Assembly: GCA_029866005.1 (NCBI GenBank)
Contig: JARXAE010000004.1
Location: forward strand, 86,251-150,250
Origin: Fimbriimonas sp.
GTDB lineage: Bacteria > Armatimonadota > Fimbriimonadia > Fimbriimonadales > Fimbriimonadaceae
DNA length: 64,000 nt
Direction of reading: 5' to 3'
Shown: one piece after another, positions 18,279 to 28,444 of the stretch
Layout: each line of letters starts with the position of its first letter
How positions within the stretch are numbered: position 1 is the first letter of the stretch
Position numbers and translations under genes: made by a program
Notes under the pieces: model-generated
The model's database searches: none
What the model was told of the DNA's origin: nothing
What the model saw: the letters and a program-made list of their open reading frames with translations, nothing else

Positions 18279-19760
18279 ATGCCGAATCCCCACTATAATC
18301 TCCATCTCGACGGTGAGACCATCAAAGAAGAGTGTGGGGTGATTGGGGTGTACCTGCCGGGTGAGGATGTGGCGAGCACTTGCTTCTTCGGTCTGTTTGC
18401 ACTCCAGCATCGGGGGCAGGAATCGGCGGGGATGGCGGTTTCGGATGGTTCCAAGGTGCGGATGCACAAAGGCATGGGGTTGGTCAACCAAGTTTTTGGG
18501 GCAGAGACTCTCGCGACGCTTCCCGGTGAGATGGCGGTAGGCCATACACGCTACTCAACAACCGGCGCGAGTGCCCTTCGAAATGCTCAGCCTATCTTCT
18601 GCCAAACCCAGATCGGCGAGGTTGCGGTTGCCCACAACGGAAACCTGATTAATGCCGTCCAGCTCCGCACTGAGCTTGAGGCAGATGGGGAAGTTTTTGG
18701 TTCCACTTCCGATACGGAAGTGATGGCTCGGATCATCGTACGTAACCTCCGAAATGGCGTAGAAGAGGCGGTTCGTGAGGTGATGCGGCTCTGTAAAGGC
18801 GCCTTCTCCGTGGTGGTGCAAACTCCGACCACAATCGTTGGTTTCCGTGATCCTTACGGAATCCGTCCCTTGTCGGTCGGACGGTTGGGCGAAAACGGTC
18901 ACATGATGGCCTCAGAAAGTTGTGCATTTGGTCCCATCGGCGGAGTTGTTGAGCGCGAGCTCAAACCGGGCGAGATCGCCGTCATCGACCACAATGGGCT
19001 CCGAATTGTCCAAGGTATCGAATCTCCAAAGGAGGCGATGTGCCTTTTCGAGTTCATTTACTTCGCTCGGCCCGACTCGCGAATGTTTGGCACGGGGCTT
19101 TACTCCGCCCGGGTACGGATGGGCGAGCGACTCAACGAGGAACATCCGGTAGACGCAGACATTATTGTCCCGGTTCCCGATAGTGGAATCCCGGCTGCTC
19201 TCGGCTTCAGTAAGGCATGCGGAATCCCTTTCCGAGAAGGCATGATGAAGAGTCGATACATTCATCGAACTTTCATCCAACCCGATCAGCGTATGCGCGA
19301 GATTGGAGTGCGTATGAAGCTCACTCCTCTTGAGGATCACATTCGGGGCAAGAGAGTTGTGTTGGTGGATGACTCTATTGTTCGGGGAACCACAACCAAG
19401 CAGATCGTCAAGATGATGTTCGACTCGGGAGCGACCGAGGTCCACGTTCGAATCACCGCTCCTCCGATCAAGCATCCCTGTTTCTACGGCATCGACATGG
19501 CGAGCAAGAACGAGCTTGCGGCGGCAGTCATGACGCTAGAAGAGTTGACCGCGCACATCGGGGCAACCTCCCTCGGGTTCTTGAGCGTGGATGGGGCGAG
19601 GTTAGCTGTCAACGATTCCACCGAAGGTTTTTGCACTGCCTGCTTCACGGGGGAGTACCCGCTGGAGATTCCGGATGGTCTTCAGAAGAACGCCTTCGGT
19701 GACCCTGTCGGAGAGCTTGAGACAGTGTCATCTGGTCAAGGCGTTCTGATATCCGAATAG
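18279..19760 (+). CDS. purF: Amidophosphoribosyltransferase (class II, Fe-S type)
   Basis: 493 residues from ATG 18279. First committed step of purine synthesis: PRPP plus glutamine to phosphoribosylamine. Start chosen because it leaves an 18-residue propeptide before Cys19 (KEECGVIGVY), the N-terminal nucleophile exposed by processing; ATG 18240 would add 13 residues of unlike sequence. Glutaminase: ALQHRGQESAGMA, GHTRYSTTG. PRPP loop: RVVLVDDSIVRGTT. The C-terminal EGFCTACFTGEYPLEIP holds Cys residues of the 4Fe-4S cluster. TAACAT (18265-18270) ends eight bases before ATG. Followed after three bases by an ApgM-like gene, hence a two-gene operon. Confidence 0.95.
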   Translation: MPNPHYNLHLDGETIKEECGVIGVYLPGEDVASTCFFGLFALQHRGQESAGMAVSDGSKVRMHKGMGLVNQVFGAETLATLPGEMAVGHTRYSTTGASALRNAQPIFCQTQIGEVAVAHNGNLINAVQLRTELEADGEVFGSTSDTEVMARIIVRNLRNGVEEAVREVMRLCKGAFSVVVQTPTTIVGFRDPYGIRPLSVGRLGENGHMMASESCAFGPIGGVVERELKPGEIAVIDHNGLRIVQGIESPKEAMCLFEFIYFARPDSRMFGTGLYSARVRMGERLNEEHPVDADIIVPVPDSGIPAALGFSKACGIPFREGMMKSRYIHRTFIQPDQRMREIGVRMKLTPLEDHIRGKRVVLVDDSIVRGTTTKQIVKMMFDSGATEVHVRITAPPIKHPCFYGIDMASKNELAAAVMTLEELTAHIGATSLGFLSVDGARLAVNDSTEGFCTACFTGEYPLEIPDGLQKNAFGDPVGELETVSSGQGVLISE

Positions 19761-19763
19761 AAA

Positions 19764-20822
19764 ATGTTGATCATCCTTGATGGGATTCTCGGTTCTCCTG
19801 AATCAGATTCCTTGATTCGGCGAGTCGAGGGCTTTCAGCGGCTCGGCGAAGTTTCCACGCTTTGCCGTTTAACCGTGCCCGAGTGCGAAACTCCAGAAGC
19901 CATGTGGCTCGGACTTGCCCCGGAAGAGGGCCAGCTTCGGCAAGGGCCGCTGACCGTGTCGGCGCTAGGCTGGGATCCTCCAGAGCGTTCGCTGCACTTC
20001 CACCTTTCTTTGCTATCTTGCGGTGAGTCAATCAAGGCGCCTAACGAACTGCTATCACCCGAAGAGTTTGCGGTGATCAAATCAAAGCTCGACGTTTTGA
20101 AGACCAAAAAGTTGACAACGCTGGTCGGGCAGCAGTTCGATCATGGCCTGGTCTGGGAGCGAATGGGTGAACTCAGGACCTGCGATCCGTCCGAGATCAT
20201 TTCCTTCGATGCGAGTCTTCCTGAAGGAGATTGTGACGCCGAGCTAAGGCGGTTTATTGATGACTCGGTGAACATCCTCCACGAAGAGGAGTTCAATCTG
20301 AGGCGTATCGATAAAGGTATCGATCCAGTAAATCTTGCGTGGCCGTGGGGGCACGGCTACCGACTGCCCGTAACAAACTTGGCCCTCCGTTACGGATTTC
20401 CGTACCGATACGAATCTTCTTCGTTTCGCCTTGCTGGTTTGGTACGGCTTGCCGGCTTCCGTCACGGTGAAATGGGACGATTCAAATCGGGGCTGCAAAC
20501 TGAATTTCAAGCGATTCAGTACGATCCCGGCACGATAGTTCACCTTGACCCATGGCTAAAAATGCGCGAAAGGGAAGAGTTTGAAGAGATGGAGTACATC
20601 GCCGACAAGTGCGGGGCAAATCTTGTCGGTCGCCTGTTGGACCATGTTTTGGAGAATAGGCTGGAACTTCGACTCATTCTGCTCGGTGGTGCGCGGGGCC
20701 TAGGGACGACCTTTTCAGCTATCCCATCCAGTTCCGCACTTCCCTTAGATGAGCGATCACTATTCGAGACCCGAATACCCGGCGAACAGCTCCACGAGTT
20801 TGTTCGCCGGGCTCTTGCGTAG
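19764..20822 (+). CDS. Divergent ApgM-like protein, probably catalytically altered
   Basis: 352 residues. Similarity to archaeal-type cofactor-independent phosphoglycerate mutase (ApgM, alkaline phosphatase superfamily) is seen in ILDGILGSP at the N terminus, the GQLRQGPLTVSALGWDPPER stretch, LSLLS, and especially LAWPWGHGYRLP (about 191-202) followed by RYGF and LAGLVRLAGF, which parallel the ApgM WLWGQG and LIRGLGRLAG segments. The metal-ligand motifs expected later (HxxxxDEAGH and a SDH-type motif) are not found: the equivalent places read VHLDPWLKMRE and LLGGARGLGTT. So it may be a non-catalytic homologue or use another chemistry. It starts three bases after purF stop. Family call moderate; function unknown. 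Confidence 0.5.
   Translation: MLIILDGILGSPESDSLIRRVEGFQRLGEVSTLCRLTVPECETPEAMWLGLAPEEGQLRQGPLTVSALGWDPPERSLHFHLSLLSCGESIKAPNELLSPEEFAVIKSKLDVLKTKKLTTLVGQQFDHGLVWERMGELRTCDPSEIISFDASLPEGDCDAELRRFIDDSVNILHEEEFNLRRIDKGIDPVNLAWPWGHGYRLPVTNLALRYGFPYRYESSSFRLAGLVRLAGFRHGEMGRFKSGLQTEFQAIQYDPGTIVHLDPWLKMREREEFEEMEYIADKCGANLVGRLLDHVLENRLELRLILLGGARGLGTTFSAIPSSSALPLDERSLFETRIPGEQLHEFVRRALA
20778..20816 (+). terminator. Hairpin terminator embedded in the 3' coding end
   Basis: CCCGGCGAACA (20778-20788) and TGTTCGCCGGG (20801-20811) form a perfect 11-bp stem followed by CTCTT. It lies inside the last 15 codons of the ApgM-like gene, just before a convergent gene that ends at 20830. The T-run is poor, so efficiency is uncertain. 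Confidence 0.5.
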
Positions 20823-20829
20823 CACTCTA

Positions 20830-21459
20830 TTAGAAGCGTTTTGTAATGCCAAAGAACGAGGTTGTGAAATCAAGAGTCGATCCTGATTCGGAACTCATCA
20901 GTGATCTCGTGGTGAGGTCCAAAAAGAGCCCATCGTTCAAACGGAAAGAGATTCGCGAAGTCGCCACGCTTCCGCGGTCGCCTGAACCTGAATAGCTACC
21001 GAAACCGATTTGAGTGCTCCAATTATTGTCACCTCTTGGCCAAAGATCGGCGAAGAGAGTGAAGTAGGTGGCTCGATCACCAGTCACGTTGAGTTCGCCA
21101 ACACTGGCACCCCAGATGCTGGAGAAGTAGCCCTTCGCGTAGAGGTCGAGCATGTTGTAGCTGTTCAAGTTGCTACTCTCTTGGAATTGAAACGTCCCGT
21201 ATCCAATAGCGATTGGATTTTGCGAGCCTCGGTTGAGGACGAACTCTGCTCCAAATCCGTATGTTGGCTGACTACTAGTTGAGGTCACCCCAAGGTTGGT
21301 CTCAGAATACGAGCTTGAACCAAAGTAGAGGCTTAGGAAGAGTCCGCGCTCGTTATCATTCTTGGACATCATTTCCAAGCGAGACGGTGCACCGAACTGG
21401 GCGACGGCGCATGTGGACAGGAGGGTCAAGGCGGCTGGGGTGATGAACCTGAGCGTCAT
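20830..21459 (-). CDS. Putative outer-membrane beta-barrel protein
   Basis: 209 residues. A signal peptide (MTLRFITPAALTLLSTCAVA, cleavage near AVA-QF) is followed by alternating hydrophobic/polar strands (GLFLSLYFGSSSY; YGFGAEFVL; PIAIGYGTFQF; MLDLYAKGYF; TYFTLFADLW; TQIGFGSYSG; TSRISFRLNDGLFLDLT), ending in SFFGITKRF. A terminal Phe and amphipathic last strand are the beta-signal for BamA insertion, so this is a small barrel in the outer membrane. Ligand unknown. TATATT (21468-21473) ends eight bases before the ATG on the minus strand with no Shine-Dalgarno, a leaderless layout. Confidence 0.75.
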   Translation of the reverse strand: MTLRFITPAALTLLSTCAVAQFGAPSRLEMMSKNDNERGLFLSLYFGSSSYSETNLGVTSTSSQPTYGFGAEFVLNRGSQNPIAIGYGTFQFQESSNLNSYNMLDLYAKGYFSSIWGASVGELNVTGDRATYFTLFADLWPRGDNNWSTQIGFGSYSGSGDRGSVATSRISFRLNDGLFLDLTTRSLMSSESGSTLDFTTSFFGITKRF

Positions 21460-21647
21460 TTCATTGCAATATACGGAGGCTTTATTGGGTGTCGTTGGTA
21501 CATTCAGCGATAAACGTGATTAAGTTCCATCTCGTCTTTCCCAGCGAGATCGGTATAGTCGCCTTCTGGTATTCTCTTGCCGGTCGCGGACGCCGATGTC
21601 CGATCATGCTCCTGCGTAGTAATACTGGGACAAAAAGAGGATCAACA

Positions 21648-22664
21648 GTGGCAAAACAGGCCGAATACAAGATCACCGAAAGCGCAGCGGAGCTCGAAGA
21701 GCACCTGCGTGATATGCTTTTCATCAGGCTCTTCGAAGAGAAGTGCAACCGTGTTTACCGAGAGGGCAAAGCGGGTGGCTACATGCACGTTTATATCGGC
21801 ATGGAGGCCCTCGCGGTCGGATGGATGAAAGCCATTCGCAAGGGTGAGGACTACGTCATCACTGCCTATCGAGATCACGCCCACGCACTCCTATTGGGGA
21901 CCCCGCCTGAGGCTGTCCTCGGCGAAGTCATGGGACGTAAGTGCGGAACTGCCGGAGGAAAGGGCGGTTCGATGCACATCTACGATCCCAAGAACGGTTT
22001 TTACGGTGGCTGGGGAATCGTTGGTGGTCACATCCCTCTCGGAGCAGGCTTGGCTTTCGCCGCTCGTTACCGAGGCGAAGACAAGGTTTGTATCAACTTT
22101 ATGGGCGATGGCGCGGCCAACCAGGGTGTCGTCTTCGAGACCTTGAACATGGCTTCGCTGTACGACCTCCCCTGCGTATTCGTCATCGAGAATAACGAGT
22201 TCGCGATGGGTACCCGGCTTGAGTACCACGCTGCCGATAAAGAGCTTTGGAAGCGCGGTCTGCCGTTCGACATCCGATCCGAAAGGCTTGACGGGATGGA
22301 CGTTATCCAAATGAAGCGACAGGCGACCGAGATTGTAGAGTGGTGCCGCAAGGAGCAACGCCCAGCATGGATCGAGATCATGACGTATCGCTACTCTGGT
22401 CACGGAGCGGCCGACAACGACCGGCAGCTTTACCGAACCAAGGAAGAGGAAGAACTGGCTTGGACCCGTGATCCGATTGCTCGTCTGAAGAAGCAGATGA
22501 TCTCCCTTGGCTACATGACGGACGAGAAGTACGAAGCAATTGAAGAGGAACTGAACAACGAAGTCGAGCGCATCTACGAGATCTGCGACGCATCGCCGTT
22601 CCCCGATCCTGATGAGGTTTACGACAACATTTACAGCGATATGACGCCGGAGAAGGGACACTAA
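21648..22664 (+). CDS. pdhA: Pyruvate dehydrogenase E1 component, alpha subunit
   Basis: 338 residues from GTG 21648, chosen because AGAGG (21636-21640) lies seven bases upstream and the family begins about here; an upstream ATG 21489 would add 53 unlike residues. E1 alpha uses thiamine diphosphate to decarboxylate pyruvate. Seen: RLFEEKCNRVYREGKAGGYM, AYRDHAHALLLG, GTAGGKGGSMH, GGHIPLGAGLAFA, and the ThDP motif GDGAANQGVVFETLNMASLY with ENNEFAMGTR. Phosphorylation-loop-like MTYRYSGHGAADNDRQLYR. Overlaps pdhB by one base (TAATG). Related branched-chain or acetoin E1 cannot be fully excluded, but the sequence is PDH-like. No E2/E3 genes are adjacent. Confidence 0.9.
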   Translation: MAKQAEYKITESAAELEEHLRDMLFIRLFEEKCNRVYREGKAGGYMHVYIGMEALAVGWMKAIRKGEDYVITAYRDHAHALLLGTPPEAVLGEVMGRKCGTAGGKGGSMHIYDPKNGFYGGWGIVGGHIPLGAGLAFAARYRGEDKVCINFMGDGAANQGVVFETLNMASLYDLPCVFVIENNEFAMGTRLEYHAADKELWKRGLPFDIRSERLDGMDVIQMKRQATEIVEWCRKEQRPAWIEIMTYRYSGHGAADNDRQLYRTKEEEELAWTRDPIARLKKQMISLGYMTDEKYEAIEEELNNEVERIYEICDASPFPDPDEVYDNIYSDMTPEKGH

Positions 22665-23659
22665 TGGCACTTGAAATGACCTACCGAGAGGCTCTTGCCA
22701 AGAGCATCGAAGAGGAAATGCAGAAAAACTCTGAGGTTTTCATCATGGGTGAAGACATCGGGCGATACCAGGGAACCTTCAAGGTCACTCGGGGATTCGT
22801 CGAGAAGTTCGGTTCGCGCTCCGCGAACTACAACTATCGAATACTCGATACCCCGATCACTGAGTGCGGTTTCACCGGAATCGGAATCGGTGCGGCCATG
22901 GCAGGACTTCGACCGATCGTTGAGTTTATGACCATGTCGTTCTCGATTTTGGCCCTTGATCAGATCATCAACCATGCGGCAAAGGTGCATTACATGACCA
23001 ACGGCGAAGTAAAGTGCCCGATCGTGTTCCGAGGGCCAGGCGGGGCTGCCAAGCAGCTTTCGGCTCAGCACTCGCACAGCATGGACGGCTGGTACGCCCA
23101 CGTTCCTGGCCTGAAGGTCGTTTGCCCGGCGACGGTTGCGGATGCTTACGGCATGATGAAATCGGCCATCGCCGACGACAACCCGGTCATCTTCTACGAG
23201 AACCCAGGTCTCTACACTGTCAAGGGCGAGATTCCTGACGACATCAACTACTCTGTGCCGATCGGCAAAGGGCAGATTCTTCGAGAAGGGAAAGACATTT
23301 CGCTTATCGGCTACTCGCGCATGACCCAGGTTCACTTGGCGGCGGCGGAGATGCTGGCGAAAGACGGAATCGACTGCGAAGTCGTCGACGTTCGCTCCCT
23401 GCTTCCTTTGGATACCGAGACCATCTACAACTCAGTTCGCAAGACGCACCGAGCAGTGGTGACTTACGAAGACTGGCGAAGCGGTGGCTTCGGCGGCGAG
23501 ATTGTCTCACGAATTCAAGAGGATTGCTTCGACGATCTGGACGCTCCAGTCATCCGCGTCGGCGGCCTCAACGTCCCGATGCCCTACGCTCGAAACCTTG
23601 AGCTGCTTTGCATCCCGTCCGAAGAAGACGTGATTGCGGCGGTTCATAAGATTCGTTAA
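22664..23659 (+). CDS. pdhB: Pyruvate dehydrogenase E1 component, beta subunit
   Basis: 331 residues; pairs with pdhA to form the alpha2-beta2 E1. Seen: ALEMTYREALAKSIEEEM, FIMGEDIGRYQGTFKVTRG, DTPITECGFTGIGIGAAMAG, EFMTMSFSILALDQIINHAA (substrate and ThDP side), GPGGAAKQLSAQHSHSM, CPATVADAYGMMKSAI, and C-terminal transketolase-like domain VVDVRSLLPLDTETI, TYEDWRSGGFGGEI. All are canonical. The one-base TAATG junction indicates translational coupling. A terminator follows at 23676. The complex's E2 and E3 must be elsewhere. Confidence 0.93.
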   Translation: MALEMTYREALAKSIEEEMQKNSEVFIMGEDIGRYQGTFKVTRGFVEKFGSRSANYNYRILDTPITECGFTGIGIGAAMAGLRPIVEFMTMSFSILALDQIINHAAKVHYMTNGEVKCPIVFRGPGGAAKQLSAQHSHSMDGWYAHVPGLKVVCPATVADAYGMMKSAIADDNPVIFYENPGLYTVKGEIPDDINYSVPIGKGQILREGKDISLIGYSRMTQVHLAAAEMLAKDGIDCEVVDVRSLLPLDTETIYNSVRKTHRAVVTYEDWRSGGFGGEIVSRIQEDCFDDLDAPVIRVGGLNVPMPYARNLELLCIPSEEDVIAAVHKIR

Positions 23660-23675
23660 TCTAGCCGATCAACTC

Positions 23676-23712
23676 AAAAAACCCGCATATAGTTGGTATG
23701 CGGGTTTATTGT
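23676..23712 (+). terminator. pdhAB terminator
   Basis: AAACCCGCATA (23679-23689) pairs with TATGCGGGTTT (23697-23707), flanked by A-run upstream and TTATTGTTT downstream, seventeen bases after the pdhB stop. Confidence 0.85.
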
Positions 23713-23729
23713 TTATCTCTACCAAATTA

Positions 23730-23759
23730 TTGTTAAATGTGATCCATTAACGCTAAAAT
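23730..23759 (+). promoter_or_regulatory. Possible glnA promoter
   Basis: TTGTTA (23730-23735, 4/6), 18-base spacer, TAAAAT (23754-23759, 5/6). The hexamer ends nine bases before ATG 23769, giving an almost leaderless transcript; GAAAG at 23760-23764 is a poor alternative ribosome site. Confidence 0.4.
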
Positions 23760-23768
23760 GAAAGTGCA

Positions 23769-25208
23769 ATGGCGGAACTCCGAACATTTCTTGAAATTCC
23801 CTACGACCAGCTCGAAGAGCTCAACCTCGAGGCAAAGAAGAAGCAGCTTGACCGAGTGCCGGTCACTGAACTCGAGAAGCATTACCTCGCCTACCTCGCA
23901 AAGGAGAAGGCAATCAAGGCTGTCACTGTGTGCTTTAGCGACCTTGAGGGCCGATTCCACATGCTTGATTACGACAAGAAGTTCCTCCTTTCAAGCTACG
24001 ACAACCTCACCTTCGACGGGTCGTCCATTAGAGGTTTCAGCGTCGTCAGTGAGTCCGATCTCCGCCTTGCCATCGATTGGGGCTCTTTCCGATGGCTTCC
24101 TTCCGACGTTTTTGGGCCTGGAAAGGTTATCGTTTTTGGATTGATCCAAGACCGAGAAGGGAAGCCGTACGGCTCCGACTTCCGAGGTCTACTCAAGGAG
24201 TACGCCGATGAGCAGGTCGCAAAGAAGGGTTGGCACTTCAACCTCGCAGTCGAAGTCGAAGGTTTTCTCTTCGAAGGTCTGAACGCCGAGCAGAACTTCG
24301 CATCCTCAGAAGGTTTCAAGGTCGTATCTAGCGGCGGCTACTACCACTCGCTCCCGAACGACAAGCTTCGAACATTTATCGACCGCCTCGCCGAAGCCCA
24401 GCGAGCGCTTGGATTCGAAAACGAAAAGGACCACCCTGAAGTTGCTCCAAGCCAATTCGAACTGAACTACAAGTACAGCGACGCGGTTATTGCGGCAGAC
24501 CAAATTCAGCTCTACAAACTCACGGCAAGGCAGATTGCCAGCACCATGGGCTTGACCGCTAGCTTCCTTCCCAAGCCAATGGTCGGAATCAACGGTAGCG
24601 GAATGCACACCAACATGTCGATCTCGGATAAGAGCGGGAAGAACCTGTTTCACGATCCTACGGGAGAGGACGGCCTTAGCCCGATGGCGATCGAATTCGT
24701 CGACCGAATCCTAAACAGTGCGAACGATATCTGCTTGATCCTCAACGCGAGCGTCAACTCATACCGACGGTTGGACCCTCACTACGAGGCTCCTAACCAG
24801 ATTAAGTCGAGTGCGGTTGACCGAACGTCCATGATCCGAATTCCTCTTGGCAACGCCAAGTCGGCTCGTGTCGAGTGCCGAACTGTCGCCCCTGATGCCA
24901 ACGCGTACCTCGCGTTCTACACCCTTCTCCGAACCGGACTGGAGGGTCCAATGACCGAGAAGATCACGAGCGAGACTCGACGAACCCGAACCCGCTTCCT
25001 ACCCGACAATATCTACGATGCAATTCGGCACATGAAGTCCTCGGTGTTTATGTCCGAACTTCTTGGTGAGGACAACAAGGAGAAGTACATTGACCGAAAG
25101 CTCGCTGCCGCTGAACGAAGCCCGAAGGAACTCGGAACTCGAGTCAAGACAGGTGAGATCATCTATCACCACGAAGTCACCAACCAGTTCCTCTGGGGCA
25201 AGTTCTAA
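23769..25208 (+). CDS. glnA: Glutamine synthetase, type I
   Basis: 479 residues. ATP-dependent amidation of glutamate to glutamine; dodecameric in characterised GSI. Catalytic beta-grasp part: FDGSSIRGFSVVSESDLRL. Metal/ATP residues: NLAVEVEGFLFEG, HPEVAPSQFELNYKYSDAV, KPMVGINGSGMHTNMS. Glutamate-binding: NQIKSSAVDRTSMIRIPLG, RVECRTVAPDANAYLAF. The adenylylation loop in GSI-beta enzymes contains NLYDLP; here PDNIYDAIRHM keeps the Tyr, so modification is possible but not shown. The N terminus carries about 40 extra residues (FLEIPYDQLEELNLEAKKKQ) before the usual start, a feature worth noting. Own promoter and terminator; no glnB or ntrBC nearby. Confidence 0.96.
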   Translation: MAELRTFLEIPYDQLEELNLEAKKKQLDRVPVTELEKHYLAYLAKEKAIKAVTVCFSDLEGRFHMLDYDKKFLLSSYDNLTFDGSSIRGFSVVSESDLRLAIDWGSFRWLPSDVFGPGKVIVFGLIQDREGKPYGSDFRGLLKEYADEQVAKKGWHFNLAVEVEGFLFEGLNAEQNFASSEGFKVVSSGGYYHSLPNDKLRTFIDRLAEAQRALGFENEKDHPEVAPSQFELNYKYSDAVIAADQIQLYKLTARQIASTMGLTASFLPKPMVGINGSGMHTNMSISDKSGKNLFHDPTGEDGLSPMAIEFVDRILNSANDICLILNASVNSYRRLDPHYEAPNQIKSSAVDRTSMIRIPLGNAKSARVECRTVAPDANAYLAFYTLLRTGLEGPMTEKITSETRRTRTRFLPDNIYDAIRHMKSSVFMSELLGEDNKEKYIDRKLAAAERSPKELGTRVKTGEIIYHHEVTNQFLWGKF

Positions 25209-25239
25209 AGAAGAGGTAGGGGAGTCCCCGTCCACTTCC

Positions 25240-25278
25240 GAAGAGCCTCGTACGCTTCGTACGAGGCTCTCTTGTTTT
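25240..25278 (+). terminator. glnA terminator
   Basis: AGAGCCTCGTACG (25242-25254) and CGTACGAGGCTCT (25258-25270) form a perfect 13-bp stem with a 3-base loop, followed by CTTGTTTT. Confidence 0.9.
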
Positions 25279-25287
25279 GATTCGAAC

Positions 25288-27034
<1,747 letters not shown>

Positions 27035-27042
27035 GTATCGTC

Positions 27043-27453
27043 ATGGCAAGCACATTTGAACTGTCAGTCGTTGCTCCCGACCGCGAGGTCGTCGCGGCAA
27101 ACTCCACCTCGGTCATCGCGCCCGGGGTGGATGGATACTTTGGCGTCTGGGCTGGCCACGTTCCTGTGGTCTCTGCTCTGAAGCCGGGAATTCTCGAATT
27201 TCTTGACGAAAACGGAAATCGTAACCACGTTTATGTCGGTGGCGGCTTCGTTCAGGTTGATTCTTCGAAAGTCACCGTTCTTGCCGATGAAGCCCGACTT
27301 GCTTCTGACCTAGATGTCAGCGAGGCCGAGAAGGTTCTCGAGGAAGCTAGAAAGGCTCTCCGTGGCGAAGATTCAACGGTTCCTTCCGAAGACGCCGTCA
27401 TGGAAATCGAGCGAGCAACTGCTCGTATTCGAGCAGCGAAAGCTGGAAAGTAA
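27043..27453 (+). CDS. atpC: ATP synthase F1 epsilon subunit
   Basis: 136 residues. N-terminal beta-sandwich: FELSVVAPDREVVAANSTSV, APGVDGYFGVWAGHVPVVSAL with GILEF, VYVGGGFVQVDSSKVTVLADEA. C-terminal helical hairpin (about 88-135) rich in Ala/Glu. The subunit links the F1 gamma stalk to the c-ring and regulates ATP hydrolysis. Standard length. It ends the short atpDC operon; a strong terminator follows at 27474. Confidence 0.93.
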   Translation: MASTFELSVVAPDREVVAANSTSVIAPGVDGYFGVWAGHVPVVSALKPGILEFLDENGNRNHVYVGGGFVQVDSSKVTVLADEARLASDLDVSEAEKVLEEARKALRGEDSTVPSEDAVMEIERATARIRAAKAGK

Positions 27454-27473
27454 ACATCTTCTCCAACATAAAC

Positions 27474-27503
27474 AGAAAAGCGAGCAGTTGCTCGCTTTTT
27501 TGT
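27474..27503. terminator. Bidirectional terminator atpC / PEP-CTERM gene
   Basis: AAAAGCGAGCA (27476-27486) pairs with TGCTCGCTTTT (27489-27499), T-run on the plus side and A-run (T on the minus strand) on the other. It sits between convergent genes. Confidence 0.88.
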
Positions 27504-27520
27504 TGTGAGCAGTAAGTGCC

Positions 27521-28402
27521 TTATCGCTTGCGTCGTCTTAGTAACGCGGCGACTCCCAATCCAACCACTGCCATCGTGCCTGGTTCCGGAACGACTTCAA
27601 ACGAATACGTCCTAAACTGACCAGCTGCAATCGTCCCGCTTCCAGCACTCAATCCATTGAGGTTCAGATTATAGGCACCATAGTTCAGCGAGTCGACCCC
27701 CGGCAGAGCGAAGCCATCGCCAAAGGTGCTTTGGAAACTCCCAATCACCAAGACGTATTTGTTATGTGCGAGCCCCGCGGCTGTGATCGAGCTCAGCAAA
27801 TCGGTGCCGCTATCGTCGTCCTCAAAGAGTTTTGTTCCTGAAGCCGTGTAGAGCGCTATGTGCGTATCACTGATCCCAGTGCTTCCGTTGGTGTCAAACG
27901 TCAACGAGTTTGGGTTGAAGAACTGACCCAAATCAGCAACGTGAGAAATCGAGTTGCTGTAGTTGAACGAAACGTTACTCCAGCTGGCCTGAATCGTACT
28001 TGGAACAAAGCCGTGCTGGAACGCTTCGAAATTCACAGATGCCCCACCTTGGAACCAGAACAGCCCGTTTGTCGAGGAATTCACATCGACGGGTGCCGTG
28101 TAGGAACCATTCCCGGATGGGGTGAGAGAATAGCCAGATCCGACGCCGGTTCCGGTCACATTCCACAATGAATCACTTTCCCAGGTATCGCCTGCAACGC
28201 TCGTCAATCTACCGCTAAAATCGAGTGATGTGAAAATGGTGCTCGGACCCGAGTATGTGCGAGTGAAGTCACCATTGGTGGGATTCCCCAAGTTTCCGAA
28301 CGAGTTAAGGGGACCGGTTGCCGCAGCATTAAATTGGGCATTTGCCGCAGAGGAGAGTAAAGCCACCGTGGCGGCCGAAATAGGTAAGTTGAGCCTCTTC
28401 AT
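27521..28402 (-). CDS. PEP-CTERM sorted secreted protein
   Basis: 293 residues. Signal peptide MKRLNLPISAATVALLSSAANA-QF; C-terminal sorting signal VPEPGTMAVVGLGVAALLRRRKR: the VPEP motif, a hydrophobic helix and a basic tail, recognised by an exosortase in systems that have been studied. The mature region is Ser/Gly/Thr/Asn-rich, with FNYSNSISHVADLGQFF and a part near the end (KLFEDDDSGTDLLSSITA, LVIGSFQSTFGDG) recalling bacterial pre-peptidase C-terminal-like domains. Such proteins are surface or exopolysaccharide associated. Good Shine-Dalgarno (GAAAGG). It interrupts the ATP synthase region; no exosortase is in the window. Confidence 0.85.
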   Translation of the reverse strand: MKRLNLPISAATVALLSSAANAQFNAAATGPLNSFGNLGNPTNGDFTRTYSGPSTIFTSLDFSGRLTSVAGDTWESDSLWNVTGTGVGSGYSLTPSGNGSYTAPVDVNSSTNGLFWFQGGASVNFEAFQHGFVPSTIQASWSNVSFNYSNSISHVADLGQFFNPNSLTFDTNGSTGISDTHIALYTASGTKLFEDDDSGTDLLSSITAAGLAHNKYVLVIGSFQSTFGDGFALPGVDSLNYGAYNLNLNGLSAGSGTIAAGQFRTYSFEVVPEPGTMAVVGLGVAALLRRRKR

Positions 28403-28444
28403 TGAAAACCTTTCAAACGACTTGAAGTTTCAGTTTAGCACAGG

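Noticed and set aside
18171..18545. Upstream extension of the QPIG frame to a 184-residue protein
   Set aside because: It runs antisense through the purF start and conserved N-terminal codons, has no coherent domain, and the GTG at 18170 with AGGA is a better start.
22664..23335. Antisense 224-codon frame in pdhB
   Set aside because: Shadow of the coding strand; no supporting signal.
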